From Nonomuraea sp. MG754425 (GTDB taxonomy: Bacteria > Actinomycetota > Actinomycetes > Streptosporangiales > Streptosporangiaceae), in NCBI RefSeq assembly GCF_021699195.1, contig NZ_SSXE01000088.1, forward strand, positions 1 through 37,673: a stretch of DNA of 37,673 nucleotides, in the 5' to 3' direction. The notes beneath the pieces were generated by a model. That model was given only the letters and a program-made list of their open reading frames with translations, had not been told where the DNA came from and did not search any database. Below, in pieces: positions 22,569-30,368 of the stretch. Every line of letters starts with the position of its first letter. Positions within the stretch are counted from its first letter, which is position 1. Made by a program: the position numbers and the translations under genes.

Positions 22569-23747
22569 TCACTTCGCGCCCGGCAGGATGTCGCGGTCGA
22601 AGATGTCGATCGGCAGGTAGAGCGTGACCGTCGGGTTCGGGATCGTGACGATGCAACTGATGTGCAGCTCGACGGGCGCGACGCTGAGGATCACGTACGC
22701 CTGCTCGCCGCTGAAGCCCAGCCCCATCAGGTAGTCCACGGCCCGGAGCATGGCCTCGCGGGCGGCGAAGGTGGCGTCCTGGTAGCCCTGCTCGCGCTCG
22801 TCGAAGCAGAAGCCGTTGAAGCCGAGGTAGCGGTCCGCGCCGAAGCGGGCGACCAGCGGCGCGGGCCGCACGACGGGCGTGGTGATGCGGTGGCGGGCCA
22901 TGCCGTCGTCGATCACGTGCAGCCGCAGCCAGGTCCGGCCGTCCATCTCCATGGCGTTGAAGCAGCACTCGCCGTCCCCGGCGGACAGGTGGTGGTCGCC
23001 GAGCGACAGCAGCGCGCCCTCGGCGAAGACGGGGAAGTAGACCCTGGCGCCGGGGCCGAGCCGGTTGATGTCCAGGTTGCCGCCGTTCTCGCGCGGCGGC
23101 TGGGTGCGGGCGGCCTCCCGCGCGGCGTGCTCGCCGAGGCCGCGCAGCAGCGCGTTGCGCGGATCGGGGGCGAAGGCGCGGCCGTCGGCGTACAGCGGGC
23201 GCTCGCGCTCGTCCCAGCGCCGCAGCAGCTCGTACGACGGAGCCACCCCGATCGTGCCCGGATGCGGCTGCGCCGGGATCCGGACGCCGGGCACCTGCGG
23301 CGACTCGGCGATCGAGCCGCGGGCGTACCAGGTGGACCGGTAGCCGTCGGGGAAGATCTCGCCGAGCAGCCCCGGCGTGCCGGGCAGGATGTTGGAGAAG
23401 GCGATCCCGCTCAGCGGTTCGCTGCCCAGCACCTCCGCGACCAGCACGTCGCCCGGCCGCGCGCCGTTGACGTACACCGGGCCGGTCAGCGGGTGCATGC
23501 GGGTCAGGTCGATCCGCCGCAACTCCTCCAGGCCGCCGTCGTCGTGGACCTGGTAGTCGTCGTAGGCGGCCGACTCCAGGATGACCTCGCCGCCCGGATC
23601 GACCGCGACGGCCGGCGGGATGTCCGGGTGCCAGCGGTTGTGCCCGATCCCGGGCTGGTCCGCCAGCGGGGTCCCGACCTGGCAGGAGAGGCGGGGCACG
23701 TCAAGATGCCGGTCGCCGAAGCGGGAGAGCGGTTCGTGCTGGGTCAC
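22569..23747 (-). CDS. Formamidase/acetamidase family amidohydrolase
   Basis: A 392-residue FmdA/AmdA-family protein, which releases ammonia from formamide or short aliphatic amides. Recognisable segments are IGHNRWHPDIPPA near the N-terminus, HPLTGPVYVNGARPGDVLVAEVL, the PHPGTIGVAP region, ENGGNLDINRLGPGARVYFPVFAEGALLSLGDHH, and the closing VAPVELHISCIVTIPNPTVTLYLP. The metal-binding HxH/ExD-like residues are present within the GDHH and GECC segment. The start is GTG 23747, four bases after AGGAGG, and it overlaps the SHMT-like gene's TGA (GTGA), so the two are translationally coupled. Length agrees with the family (about 400 aa). A nitrogen-scavenging role is likely; the exact amide is unknown. 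Confidence 0.9.
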   Translation of the reverse strand: MTQHEPLSRFGDRHLDVPRLSCQVGTPLADQPGIGHNRWHPDIPPAVAVDPGGEVILESAAYDDYQVHDDGGLEELRRIDLTRMHPLTGPVYVNGARPGDVLVAEVLGSEPLSGIAFSNILPGTPGLLGEIFPDGYRSTWYARGSIAESPQVPGVRIPAQPHPGTIGVAPSYELLRRWDERERPLYADGRAFAPDPRNALLRGLGEHAAREAARTQPPRENGGNLDINRLGPGARVYFPVFAEGALLSLGDHHLSAGDGECCFNAMEMDGRTWLRLHVIDDGMARHRITTPVVRPAPLVARFGADRYLGFNGFCFDEREQGYQDATFAAREAMLRAVDYLMGLGFSGEQAYVILSVAPVELHISCIVTIPNPTVTLYLPIDIFDRDILPGAK

Positions 23748-25072
23748 GGTCCCTCCTGAGGGGTGACGGTGAAGCGCACACCGGTGAACGGGGCGCGCCA
23801 GGCGGTGACGTCGGCCGCGACGGCGGCGGGGTCCCGGCCGGGGTCCAGGGCGTGGGCGAGGAAGGAGGCGAGCGCGGGCATGTCGTCCGGGTCCGCGCCG
23901 ATCCGGGTGATCTCGGGGGTGCCGAGCCGCAGGCCGTTCACGTCGCCGCGCACCGGCTCGGCCGGCAGGCCGATCCCGGAGGCGAGCAGGTTCGCGGCCC
24001 GCAGACGGCGGGCGGCACGACCGCCGCCGCCGTACCGGTGGGCGGGCACCGCGAACTGGTGCGAGCGCGTCCCGCCGGCGAACACCGGCACGTCCAGCGC
24101 CCGCAACTCGGCCGCCAGCCTGGCCGCGTTCGCCGCCATCGCCGCCGCGTGGGCGGGGCCCTCGGCCTGCCAGTCGAGCAGCGTGACGGCCAGGGCGGCG
24201 ACGCGCCCGGCGTCGGAGTTCGCGGTCAGCCCCGGGTAGGCGATGGCGTCGAGGTGTCCGGCCAGCTCCTGGTCGTCGGTGACGATCAGCCCGCCCGCGG
24301 GCCCGCCGAGACTCTTGTACGTGCTCATCGTGACCAGGTGCGCGCCCTCGCGCAGCGGGTTCGGCCAGACCCGGCCGGCGATCAGGCCGCACATGTGGGC
24401 CGCGTCGCACAGCACCCGCGCCCCGACGGCGTCGGCGATCTCCCGGACGGCGGCGATCGGGTGCGGGAAGAGGTTGAGGCTGCCGCCGACGCTGATCAGC
24501 GCGGGACGCAGCCGTCCGGCCAGCTCGCGCAGCCCGTCCAGGTCCACCGTGTAGCCATCGGGGGAGACCGGGGCGGGGACGGTGGTGAGCCCGTACAGGC
24601 CGGCGGCTCCCTCGGCGTGGTGGGTGACGTGGCCGCCGATCTCCGGCGGCGGCGCGATGACGGTGTCGCCGGGGCGGCAGACGGCCATGAAGGCGTACAG
24701 GTTGGCCAGCGCGCCCGAGCCGACGCGGACCTCGGCGAAGCTCGCGTCGAAGACCTGGGCGGCCAGCTCGGCGGCGATGATCTCGATGCGCTCGATCGCC
24801 TCCAGGCCGGTCTCGTACTTCTCGCCCGGGTGGCCGAGTGAGGCGCGCGGGCCCAGTCCGGCCGACAGCAGCAACTCGGCCCGGGGGTTCATCACGTTCG
24901 AGGCCGGGTTCAGGTTGACCGCCTCGACGCCGTGGATGCGCCCGTTCCAGCTCACCAGCCGGTCGATCTCCGCCAGCGTGGCGGCGGGCGGCTGCCCGGC
25001 CAGGCCGGCGGTGACCGCGCGGGTGAGGCGTTCGGTGGCGGTGGTGGTCCAGGGGCGGGCCCGCAGCACCAT
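23744..25072 (-). CDS. Serine hydroxymethyltransferase-like PLP enzyme
   Basis: A 442-residue fold-type I PLP enzyme with SHMT architecture: NLNPASNVMNPRAELLLSAGLGPRASLGHPGEKYETG (the SHMT N-terminal substrate/PLP region), GSGALANLYAFMA, CDAAHMCGLIAG with the PLP-ring Asp and His, and Lys253 in MSTYKSLGGPAGG as Schiff-base lysine. Genuine SHMTs have His just before that Lys (THK); here it is Tyr, which suggests altered reaction or substrate, for example an alpha-methylserine or beta-hydroxy amino acid aldolase. The ATG 25072 has GGGAG five bases upstream. It leads a two-gene operon with the formamidase, divergent from a PucR regulator. The housekeeping glyA is presumably elsewhere. Confidence 0.82.
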   Translation of the reverse strand: MVLRARPWTTTATERLTRAVTAGLAGQPPAATLAEIDRLVSWNGRIHGVEAVNLNPASNVMNPRAELLLSAGLGPRASLGHPGEKYETGLEAIERIEIIAAELAAQVFDASFAEVRVGSGALANLYAFMAVCRPGDTVIAPPPEIGGHVTHHAEGAAGLYGLTTVPAPVSPDGYTVDLDGLRELAGRLRPALISVGGSLNLFPHPIAAVREIADAVGARVLCDAAHMCGLIAGRVWPNPLREGAHLVTMSTYKSLGGPAGGLIVTDDQELAGHLDAIAYPGLTANSDAGRVAALAVTLLDWQAEGPAHAAAMAANAARLAAELRALDVPVFAGGTRSHQFAVPAHRYGGGGRAARRLRAANLLASGIGLPAEPVRGDVNGLRLGTPEITRIGADPDDMPALASFLAHALDPGRDPAAVAADVTAWRAPFTGVRFTVTPQEGP

Positions 25073-25198
25073 GTCGGCTCCCAGGTCGAGGCGGGGTCGG
25101 TGGACCCGACGATAGGCAGCGGCCCCCGGCGGGCACATCCGACCAGTGACGAGATCACGCACGCCGCGCCGCTACAGGTGTCGCACGAGGAGCCGCCC
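25073..25198. promoter_or_regulatory. Divergent promoter region, SHMT-like operon / PucR
   Basis: 126 bases between divergent starts. GTCGG (25095-25099) and CCGAC near 25105-25109 form a short interrupted palindrome, and TATCGT on the minus strand just beyond it is a -10-like hexamer for the SHMT-like gene. No firm -35 is visible. It presumably contains the PucR-regulator site. Confidence 0.35.
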
Positions 25199-26356
25199 AT
25201 GCTGGACCCGACGTTCCAGGACGTGCTGGAGGAACTGGCCGATCGGCTCGGCCACGCGCTGCTGGTCGACTCGCCCGACGGCCGGCTGATCGGCTACAGC
25301 ACCCAGGGCGACGCCGACCCGGCCCGGGTCGCCTCGATCCTGGCCCGCCGGGTTCCCCCGGAGCTGCGGCGCTGGCAGAACCGGCACGGCATCGCCCGCG
25401 CCACCGCGCCCGTACGGCTGCCGGCCAACGCCGAGCTGGGCATCCAGGCCCGGTTGTGCGTCCCCATCAGGTACGGCGGCCGCTCCCTGGGCTACCTGTG
25501 GATCCCCGGGGACGACCCGGCCGCCACGCCGGAGGCGGCCACCCGCGCCGCCGCCGAACTGGCCCACCACCTCGCCCCGGCCTCCGGGGACCGCGACCAC
25601 CTGAGCCGCGACCACCTGACCCGCCGCCTCCTGGTCTCCGACCACTCCGGCGCGAACGCGCGCGACGACCTGGCCGCCCTGGACCCGTCGCTGCTGGACG
25701 GCGAGGTCGTCGTGAGCGTCGCCGTGCCGGTCGGCCGGGGCGGGGCGCGGGTCCGCGCCCTCACCCCGGCCGAGTACGCCCGTCTCGGCACGGACCTGCC
25801 GCGCGCCCTGCGAGCCGATCCGGCGTGCGTCGGCAGCTTCGTCACCGCCACCCACGCGGTGGCGCTGTCCAGGCATCCGGCCGCCCGGCCCGAACGGCTG
25901 GACCGGGCGTTGCGCGCGAGCGCCCGCGGCCCGTTCGCGATCGGCGTGGGTGATCCGGTCCGGTTCGAGGCGGAGGCGGTTCGCCGCTCCCACACGCAGG
26001 CCAGGGCGGCGGCCGAGGTGGCTGCCCTGGACCCGGCCCTGCCGCGGGTCCTGCCCTGGTCGGGCGCGGGGCCGTACCGGATGTTGCTGCGGATGCCGGC
26101 CCCGCGCTCCGACGCCGTGCTCGCGCCGCTGGAGCGGGCCGCCGACGCGGACGTCCTGCTGGGCACTCTGGAGACGTACCTCGACCTGGCCTGCGACGCG
26201 CCGGGCACGGCGGTGCGGCTGCACGTGCACCGCACCACGGTGTACTACCGGCTGGGCCGCATCGCCGGCGTCCTCGGCGCCGACCTGCGGGACGGCCTCG
26301 TCCGCACCCACCTGCACCTGGCGCTCAAGGCCCGCCGCCTGGCCGGCCGATCCTGA
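25199..26356 (+). CDS. PucR-family transcriptional regulator
   Basis: A 385-residue regulator. The first ~120 residues (VLEELADRLGHALLVDSPDGRLIGYSTQ ... RLCVPIRYGGRSLGYLWI) look like a GAF/PAS-type sensor. A central GGDEF-like CdaR region follows, and the C-terminus has the PucR HTH (LLGTLETYLDLACDAPGTAVRLHVHRTTVYYRLGRIAGVLG). This family senses nitrogen compounds such as purine breakdown products or sugar acids and acts mainly as activators. The ATG 25199 is preceded by GAGGAG at six bases. It is divergent from the SHMT-like/formamidase operon and probably activates it, consistent with a nitrogen- or C1-related role. Confidence 0.9.
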   Translation: MLDPTFQDVLEELADRLGHALLVDSPDGRLIGYSTQGDADPARVASILARRVPPELRRWQNRHGIARATAPVRLPANAELGIQARLCVPIRYGGRSLGYLWIPGDDPAATPEAATRAAAELAHHLAPASGDRDHLSRDHLTRRLLVSDHSGANARDDLAALDPSLLDGEVVVSVAVPVGRGGARVRALTPAEYARLGTDLPRALRADPACVGSFVTATHAVALSRHPAARPERLDRALRASARGPFAIGVGDPVRFEAEAVRRSHTQARAAAEVAALDPALPRVLPWSGAGPYRMLLRMPAPRSDAVLAPLERAADADVLLGTLETYLDLACDAPGTAVRLHVHRTTVYYRLGRIAGVLGADLRDGLVRTHLHLALKARRLAGRS

Positions 26357-26383
26357 CCGCCGACCCGGCGGCAGCCGCCACGT

Positions 26384-26435
26384 GTTGGTATTTCTATACC
26401 GGCCAGTGCTAGGGTGCCGGTATAAAAATACCAAC
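26384..26435. promoter_or_regulatory. Twin operator / 20-bp inverted repeat around the map promoter
   Basis: A 20-bp arm at 26384-26403 and its near-perfect reverse complement at 26416-26435 (one mismatch) flank a 12-base centre. Each arm contains its own small palindrome: GGTATTTCTATACC (26387-26400) and GGTATAAAAATACC (26419-26432), i.e. two copies of GGTATnnnnATACC. The centre holds TAGGGT (26410-26415), a good actinomycete -10, with TTGGTA (26385-26390) as possible -35 at 19 bases. One operator lies over the -35/spacer and the other over the transcription start, so strong repression of the aminopeptidase gene is expected. Confidence 0.75.
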
Positions 26436-26456
26436 ATCCTGTGACGCGAGGTATTC

Positions 26457-27245
26457 GTGATCGAACTGAAGACGCCCGCGGAGATCCAGCGCATGCACGT
26501 GGCCGGGCGTTTCGTGGCCGAGGTGCTCTCCGAGGTCGGACGGCTCGCCGACGTGGGCGTCAACCTGCTGGACCTGGAGCACCACGTGCGCGGCATGATC
26601 GAACGGCGTGGGGCGGAGTCGTGCTACTGGGACTACTCGCCGTCCTTCGGGCGCGGCCCGTTCCGCAACGTCATCTGCCTGTCGGTCAACGACGCCGTCC
26701 TGCACGGCCTGCCCCACGACTACACGCTGCGTGACGGCGACGTGCTCAGCGCGGACCTCGCGGTCGGCATCGACGGCTGGGTGGCCGACTCGGCGCGCAC
26801 GGTCATCGTCGGGACCGCCGCCGAGGAGGACCTGCGGATCATCCGCGCCACCGAGGAGGCGCTGGAGGCGGCGATCGAGACGGCCCGTCCGGGCAACCGC
26901 GTGGGCGACATCTCGGCGGCCATCGGGGCGGTCGCGCACGCCTACGGCTACCCGGTCAACACCGAGTTCGGCGGCCACGGCATCGGCCGCACCATGCACG
27001 AGGGGCCCCACGTCTCGAACCAGGGCCGGGCGGGGCGCGGCCTCACGCTCCGGCCGGGCCTGACCCTCGCGATCGAACCCTGGTTCGCCCGGACGACCGA
27101 CCGGATCGTCTACGACCCCGACGGCTGGACCATCCGGTCGGCGGACGGCTCGCGCACGGCCCACTCCGAGCACACGGTCGCCGTCACCGAGGACGCCCCC
27201 CTGGTGCTCACCCGGCGTGACCAGGAGGGGGCCGCTCCCGCGTAG
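26457..27245 (+). CDS. map: Type I methionine aminopeptidase
   Basis: A 262-residue cytosolic metalloprotease that removes the initiator Met from nascent proteins. All five metal ligands are present: Asp100, Asp111, His174 (GGHGIG), Glu207 (IEPW) and Glu238 (HSEHT), plus the substrate-binding His83 (LHGLP). It lacks the N-terminal zinc-finger/SH3 extension of some actinobacterial MetAPs. Start is GTG 26457, ten bases after GAGG. It stands alone behind a twin-operator promoter, converging with the flavin monooxygenase gene. Actinomycetes usually carry two or more map genes, so this tightly regulated one is probably a secondary copy. Confidence 0.95.
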   Translation: MIELKTPAEIQRMHVAGRFVAEVLSEVGRLADVGVNLLDLEHHVRGMIERRGAESCYWDYSPSFGRGPFRNVICLSVNDAVLHGLPHDYTLRDGDVLSADLAVGIDGWVADSARTVIVGTAAEEDLRIIRATEEALEAAIETARPGNRVGDISAAIGAVAHAYGYPVNTEFGGHGIGRTMHEGPHVSNQGRAGRGLTLRPGLTLAIEPWFARTTDRIVYDPDGWTIRSADGSRTAHSEHTVAVTEDAPLVLTRRDQEGAAPA

Positions 27246-27263
27246 GACGCCCCGGCGCGGCGG

Positions 27264-28463
27264 TCAGCGCGGCGGGTAGTCCTCGACGGTCATGGAGTCG
27301 TAGACCCGGGCGGTCCCCGTGGTGAGGCGCAGGAGGGCGCGGCGGGGCCCCGCGGGCAGGGCGGAGATCAGCCGGGCGCCCCGGGCCAGCCCCAGCGTGC
27401 CGAGACGGGACGTGGGGACCACCGTCTTCGCCGCGCTCAGCGCGGCCTCGCGGCTGCCGCGCACGGGTTCGGCCATCGCGCGCTCGTAGGCGGGGAAGGC
27501 GCGCTCGTGGTCGCCGTCCGCCCGCGCCAGCTCCCCGGCCAGCACGTACGCGCCGACGACGGCCAGGGTGGTGCTGCCGCCGACGGCCGGTCCCGGGCTG
27601 TAGCCGGCGTCGCCGACGAGCGTCACCCGGCCCCGCGACCAGGTGTCCATGCGGAGCTGGGTGATCGAGTCGAAGTAGAACGCCGGGGTGCGGTCGAGCT
27701 CGTCCAGCCAGCGGTCCACGTCGGCGTGCAGGCCCGCGAACACGCCGCGCAGCAGGTCCTTCTGCCCGGACACGTCGCGGTGGTCGCCGGGCTCGCGCTC
27801 GCTGCGGAACAGGAACAACGCCCGCGCGCCGCCCAGGCGCGGCGAGCCGTACATGCCGGCGGTGCGGCCGACGCCGACGTGGATGCGGATCTCGCCGTCG
27901 GGGGCGGCGAAGCCGGGCAGGGCCAGCACGCCCAGGTAGGCCCCGATGAAGGTCCCGAAGCGGGACTCCTCGCCGAAGACGAGGCGGCGCACGTCGGAGT
28001 GCAGCCCGTCCGCGCCGACGACGAGGTCGAAGCGGCGCGGCGCGGCGTTCTCGAACCGCACCTCGCCGTCCGGGGCGATCGCGGTGATCGAGTCGCCGAA
28101 GACGTACTCGACGTCGTCGCGCGTGGCGTCGTAGTAGATCTCGATCAGGTCGTCGCGCATGATCTCGACGTGCCGCTCGGAGGCGACACCGAAGATCCTG
28201 GAGAGGTCCACCGAGACGGGACGCCGCGCGCCCTCCCGGACGACGGTCATCCGGTTCGCGCCGGTGGCCCGCTCCTCGATGCGCGGGAGCAGGCCCATCT
28301 TCTCCGAGATGTCCACCGCGGGCCGGAAGAGGTCGACCGCGTGGCCGCCGGTCCTGCGCGGCGCCGGGGCGCGCTCGACGACGGTGACGGAGAAGCCGTG
28401 CCTGGCGAGCCAGTAGGCCAGGACCGGACCGGCGACGCCGGCCCCGGAGATGAGGACGCGCAT
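27264..28463 (-). CDS. FAD-dependent aromatic-type monooxygenase
   Basis: A 399-residue group A flavoprotein monooxygenase. GAGVAG (residues 7-12) with VVERAP, the NAD(P)H/FAD motif GADGLHSDVRR and the GRVTLVGDAGYSPGPAVGG motif near residue 280 are all intact. It resembles TetX- and PgaE-like hydroxylases. No signal peptide. ATG 28463 has AAGGAGGGG just upstream. It is the second gene of an operon with the alpha/beta hydrolase (15-base gap). The pair could be a small detoxification or catabolic unit for an aromatic compound or antibiotic, controlled by the divergent AraC regulator. Substrate unknown. Confidence 0.92.
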   Translation of the reverse strand: MRVLISGAGVAGPVLAYWLARHGFSVTVVERAPAPRRTGGHAVDLFRPAVDISEKMGLLPRIEERATGANRMTVVREGARRPVSVDLSRIFGVASERHVEIMRDDLIEIYYDATRDDVEYVFGDSITAIAPDGEVRFENAAPRRFDLVVGADGLHSDVRRLVFGEESRFGTFIGAYLGVLALPGFAAPDGEIRIHVGVGRTAGMYGSPRLGGARALFLFRSEREPGDHRDVSGQKDLLRGVFAGLHADVDRWLDELDRTPAFYFDSITQLRMDTWSRGRVTLVGDAGYSPGPAVGGSTTLAVVGAYVLAGELARADGDHERAFPAYERAMAEPVRGSREAALSAAKTVVPTSRLGTLGLARGARLISALPAGPRRALLRLTTGTARVYDSMTVEDYPPR

Positions 28464-28478
28464 GTCCCCTCCTTTCCC

Positions 28479-29309
28479 TCAGCTCGCCCGTACGGAATGG
28501 AGCGCGGTGAAGGCCAGCAGGGGAGCGGCGGTCCGCGGTGGGTCCTCCAGCAGGGGCGAGTGCCCGAGACCGGGCAGCAGTTCGACCGTCGCGCCGGGAA
28601 CCGTCCGGTAGCCGGCGGCCGACGAGGAGCGCCATCTGCGGTCGTCCGCGCCGAAGATCACCAGCAGCGGCTTGCCGAGGACCTTCAGCCGGTCCGGGAG
28701 CGTGCGCTGCTCCAGGTAGGCGCGGGTGGCCAGCATCGTCGAGGTGAACGAGTGGTAGGTCATGGCGCGCACCTCGTCCAGCAGGTCATGCGGGATCCGG
28801 TAGCCCGCGCGGCTGAAGCCGGTGCTCGCGAACCGGCGGAGCTGCTCGTCGGTCGGCGGCCACTGGGCGGGGCCGATCGGGGCGGACTCCGCGGGGATGA
28901 AGGCGTCCAGGCTGGGGCCGGTGTTGACGAGCGCGAGCGCGCTCACCAGGCCGGGACGCTCTTCGGCGAGGGCGGTGGCGACCGCGCCGCCGCTGGAGTG
29001 CCCGGCGACCACGGCGTGCTCGACGCCGAGCCGGTCCAGTGCCGCGCCGATCCGGCGCGCCTGCTGCGGGAGCGCGTAGTCGCCGTCGGCGGGTTTGGCC
29101 GACCGGCCGTGCCCGAGCAGGTCGATCCGGATGACCCGGTGGGCTCCGGTCAGCAGGGGAACCATCGGCTCCCACGATCGGGCCGAGGACGCCGACCCGT
29201 GGATGAGCAGGAGTGCGGGGGCGTCGCGCGGGCCGTCCTGGCACACGTGGAGCTCGCCGCCGTCGGGGGGCGGGGCCGGCGGGTACGGGCCTTCGTCGGA
29301 AACAGTCAT
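28479..29309 (-). CDS. Alpha/beta-fold hydrolase
   Basis: A 276-residue alpha/beta hydrolase. LLIHGSASSARSW forms the oxyanion-hole loop, G-H-S105-S-G the nucleophile elbow, FGADDRRW the acid region and GLGHSPL the catalytic His at about 250. DLLGHGRS is typical of the haloalkane dehalogenase/C-C hydrolase-like branch. ATG 29309 opens the operon that continues into the flavin monooxygenase. Its promoter must share the 67-base gap with the AraC gene. A C-C or ester bond hydrolase acting after the monooxygenase is a reasonable inference. Confidence 0.9.
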   Translation of the reverse strand: MTVSDEGPYPPAPPPDGGELHVCQDGPRDAPALLLIHGSASSARSWEPMVPLLTGAHRVIRIDLLGHGRSAKPADGDYALPQQARRIGAALDRLGVEHAVVAGHSSGGAVATALAEERPGLVSALALVNTGPSLDAFIPAESAPIGPAQWPPTDEQLRRFASTGFSRAGYRIPHDLLDEVRAMTYHSFTSTMLATRAYLEQRTLPDRLKVLGKPLLVIFGADDRRWRSSSAAGYRTVPGATVELLPGLGHSPLLEDPPRTAAPLLAFTALHSVRAS

Positions 29310-29343
29310 GAGCCCACTGTCCCCGCCGGCATAGGCCCCCGGA

Positions 29344-29377
29344 TTGGACGAATGTTCCCGCGCCTACCATGGTGTCG
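29344..29377 (+). promoter_or_regulatory. Promoter of a probably leaderless AraC gene
   Basis: TACCAT (29365-29370) is a -10-like hexamer whose expected start point, seven bases downstream, is the GTG start codon at 29377. TTGGAC (29344-29349) is the best -35 but is only 15 bases away. No ribosome site precedes the GTG. This is the pattern of a leaderless actinobacterial transcript. Confidence 0.5.
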
Positions 29378-30252
29378 TGCGGACGTTCGTGCACGGTGCG
29401 GCGGTGTGGGAGGTCGCGACCCCCCGGCGGCCCAGCCGGGTGGCCGGCGTCACCATGGCCGGGTTCGGTGTCCGTGCCCTCGACGCGCTCCAGATGGTCC
29501 CGCACCCGGCCGTGACACTGCTCGTGGAGTTCGGCGCCGGTTCGCCGGTCATCGACGGCGTCGCCGGGCAGGAGCAGCGGGGGAGCATGGCCGCCCCGCC
29601 CGGGTTCGGGTCCGGCGGCGCGGTCCGGGTGCGGGGCGAGAACGTCGAGTGCGTGCAGGTGCGCCTGTCGCCGGTGATCGCCCGCGCGGTGCTGGGCGCG
29701 TCCCCCGCCGACCTCGGCGGCGTGGCCGTGTCCCTGGACGACCTGTGGGGCCGGGAGGCGGCCCGGATCCGCGAGCGGCTGGGCGGGGCCTCGTCGTGGC
29801 AGGAGCGCTTCGCGGTGACGGACGCGCTGCTGGCCCGCCGGCACGAGGCGGGGCCGCCGGTGGACCCGGAGGTGGCGTGGGCCTGGCGCCGGATCGTCGG
29901 CAGCCGGGGCCTGGCCCGGGTCGACGGGCTCGCGGCCGAGGTGGGGTGGAGTCGCAAGCGGCTGTGGTCCCGGTTCCGGTCGCAGCTCGGCCTGCCGCCC
30001 AAGCGCGCGGTGAAGCTGGTGCGCTTCGACCATGCCGTGCACCGCCTGGTCGCGGGTGAGGGGGCGGCCGGGGTGGCGGCCGACGCCGGTTACGCCGACC
30101 AGTCCCACCTGCACCGCGACGTCATGGCGTTCACCGGGGCGACGCCCGCGACCGTGACGGTCGAGCCGTTCCTCGCCGTGGACGACATCGCGTGGCCCGG
30201 TCCGCGCGACGATTTGTCACCATCGGATGGGATTCGTCCGGTAATGCTGTAG
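29377..30252 (+). CDS. AraC-family transcriptional regulator
   Basis: A 291-residue regulator with an N-terminal ~150-residue sensing domain (ALDALQMVPHPAVTLLVEFG, RGENVECVQVRLSPVIARAVLG) and the double-HTH AraC domain at about 190-280 (VDGLAAEVGWSRKRLWSRFRSQLGLPPKRAVKLVRF and GVAADAGYADQSHLHRDVMAFTGATP). GTG 29377 is chosen as start from the -10 spacing; TTG 29344 upstream has no ribosome site. It is divergent from the hydrolase/monooxygenase operon and likely controls it. Its TAG stop (30250-30252) lies inside the iron box of the next operon. Confidence 0.9.
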   Translation: MRTFVHGAAVWEVATPRRPSRVAGVTMAGFGVRALDALQMVPHPAVTLLVEFGAGSPVIDGVAGQEQRGSMAAPPGFGSGGAVRVRGENVECVQVRLSPVIARAVLGASPADLGGVAVSLDDLWGREAARIRERLGGASSWQERFAVTDALLARRHEAGPPVDPEVAWAWRRIVGSRGLARVDGLAAEVGWSRKRLWSRFRSQLGLPPKRAVKLVRFDHAVHRLVAGEGAAGVAADAGYADQSHLHRDVMAFTGATPATVTVEPFLAVDDIAWPGPRDDLSPSDGIRPVML

Positions 30253-30267
30253 GTTAGCCTTACCTAA
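30249..30267. promoter_or_regulatory. DmdR/IdeR iron box
   Basis: The 19 bases GTAGGTTAGCCTTACCTAA match the actinobacterial iron box TTAGGTTAGGCTAACCTAA at about 16 positions. It lies about 100 bases before the siderophore-binding lipoprotein gene and predicts Fe(II)-DmdR repression of the whole uptake operon when iron is plentiful. A TAGCCT -10-like hexamer is inside the box. Confidence 0.85.
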
Positions 30268-30368
30268 GTGATTCAAGTCCAGGTTGTGGCCTGTGCGACG
30301 CCCGTGCCCTGGTGGCAGACGGGCGCCCGCCGCCCACCACGACGGTGACAACGTACAAGGAAACATCA

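Noticed and set aside
22569..25136. A single 855-residue fusion of an N-terminal region with the formamidase
   Set aside because: The N-terminal part is an out-of-frame shadow of the SHMT-like gene. A GTG at 23747 with an AGGAGG site starts the formamidase.
26457..27245. Methionine aminopeptidase as the self-resistance gene of the PKS product
   Set aside because: It lies about 8 kb from the PKS locus with unrelated operons between, and secondary map genes are common. Kept only as a possibility under its operator finding.
27507..30059. Long plus-strand frames opposite the monooxygenase and hydrolase, and similar long frames over the iron operon and CHAT gene (33628-36822)
   Set aside because: Low-complexity Arg/Gly/Ala/Pro translations without motifs; the other frame in each place codes for a clear protein family.
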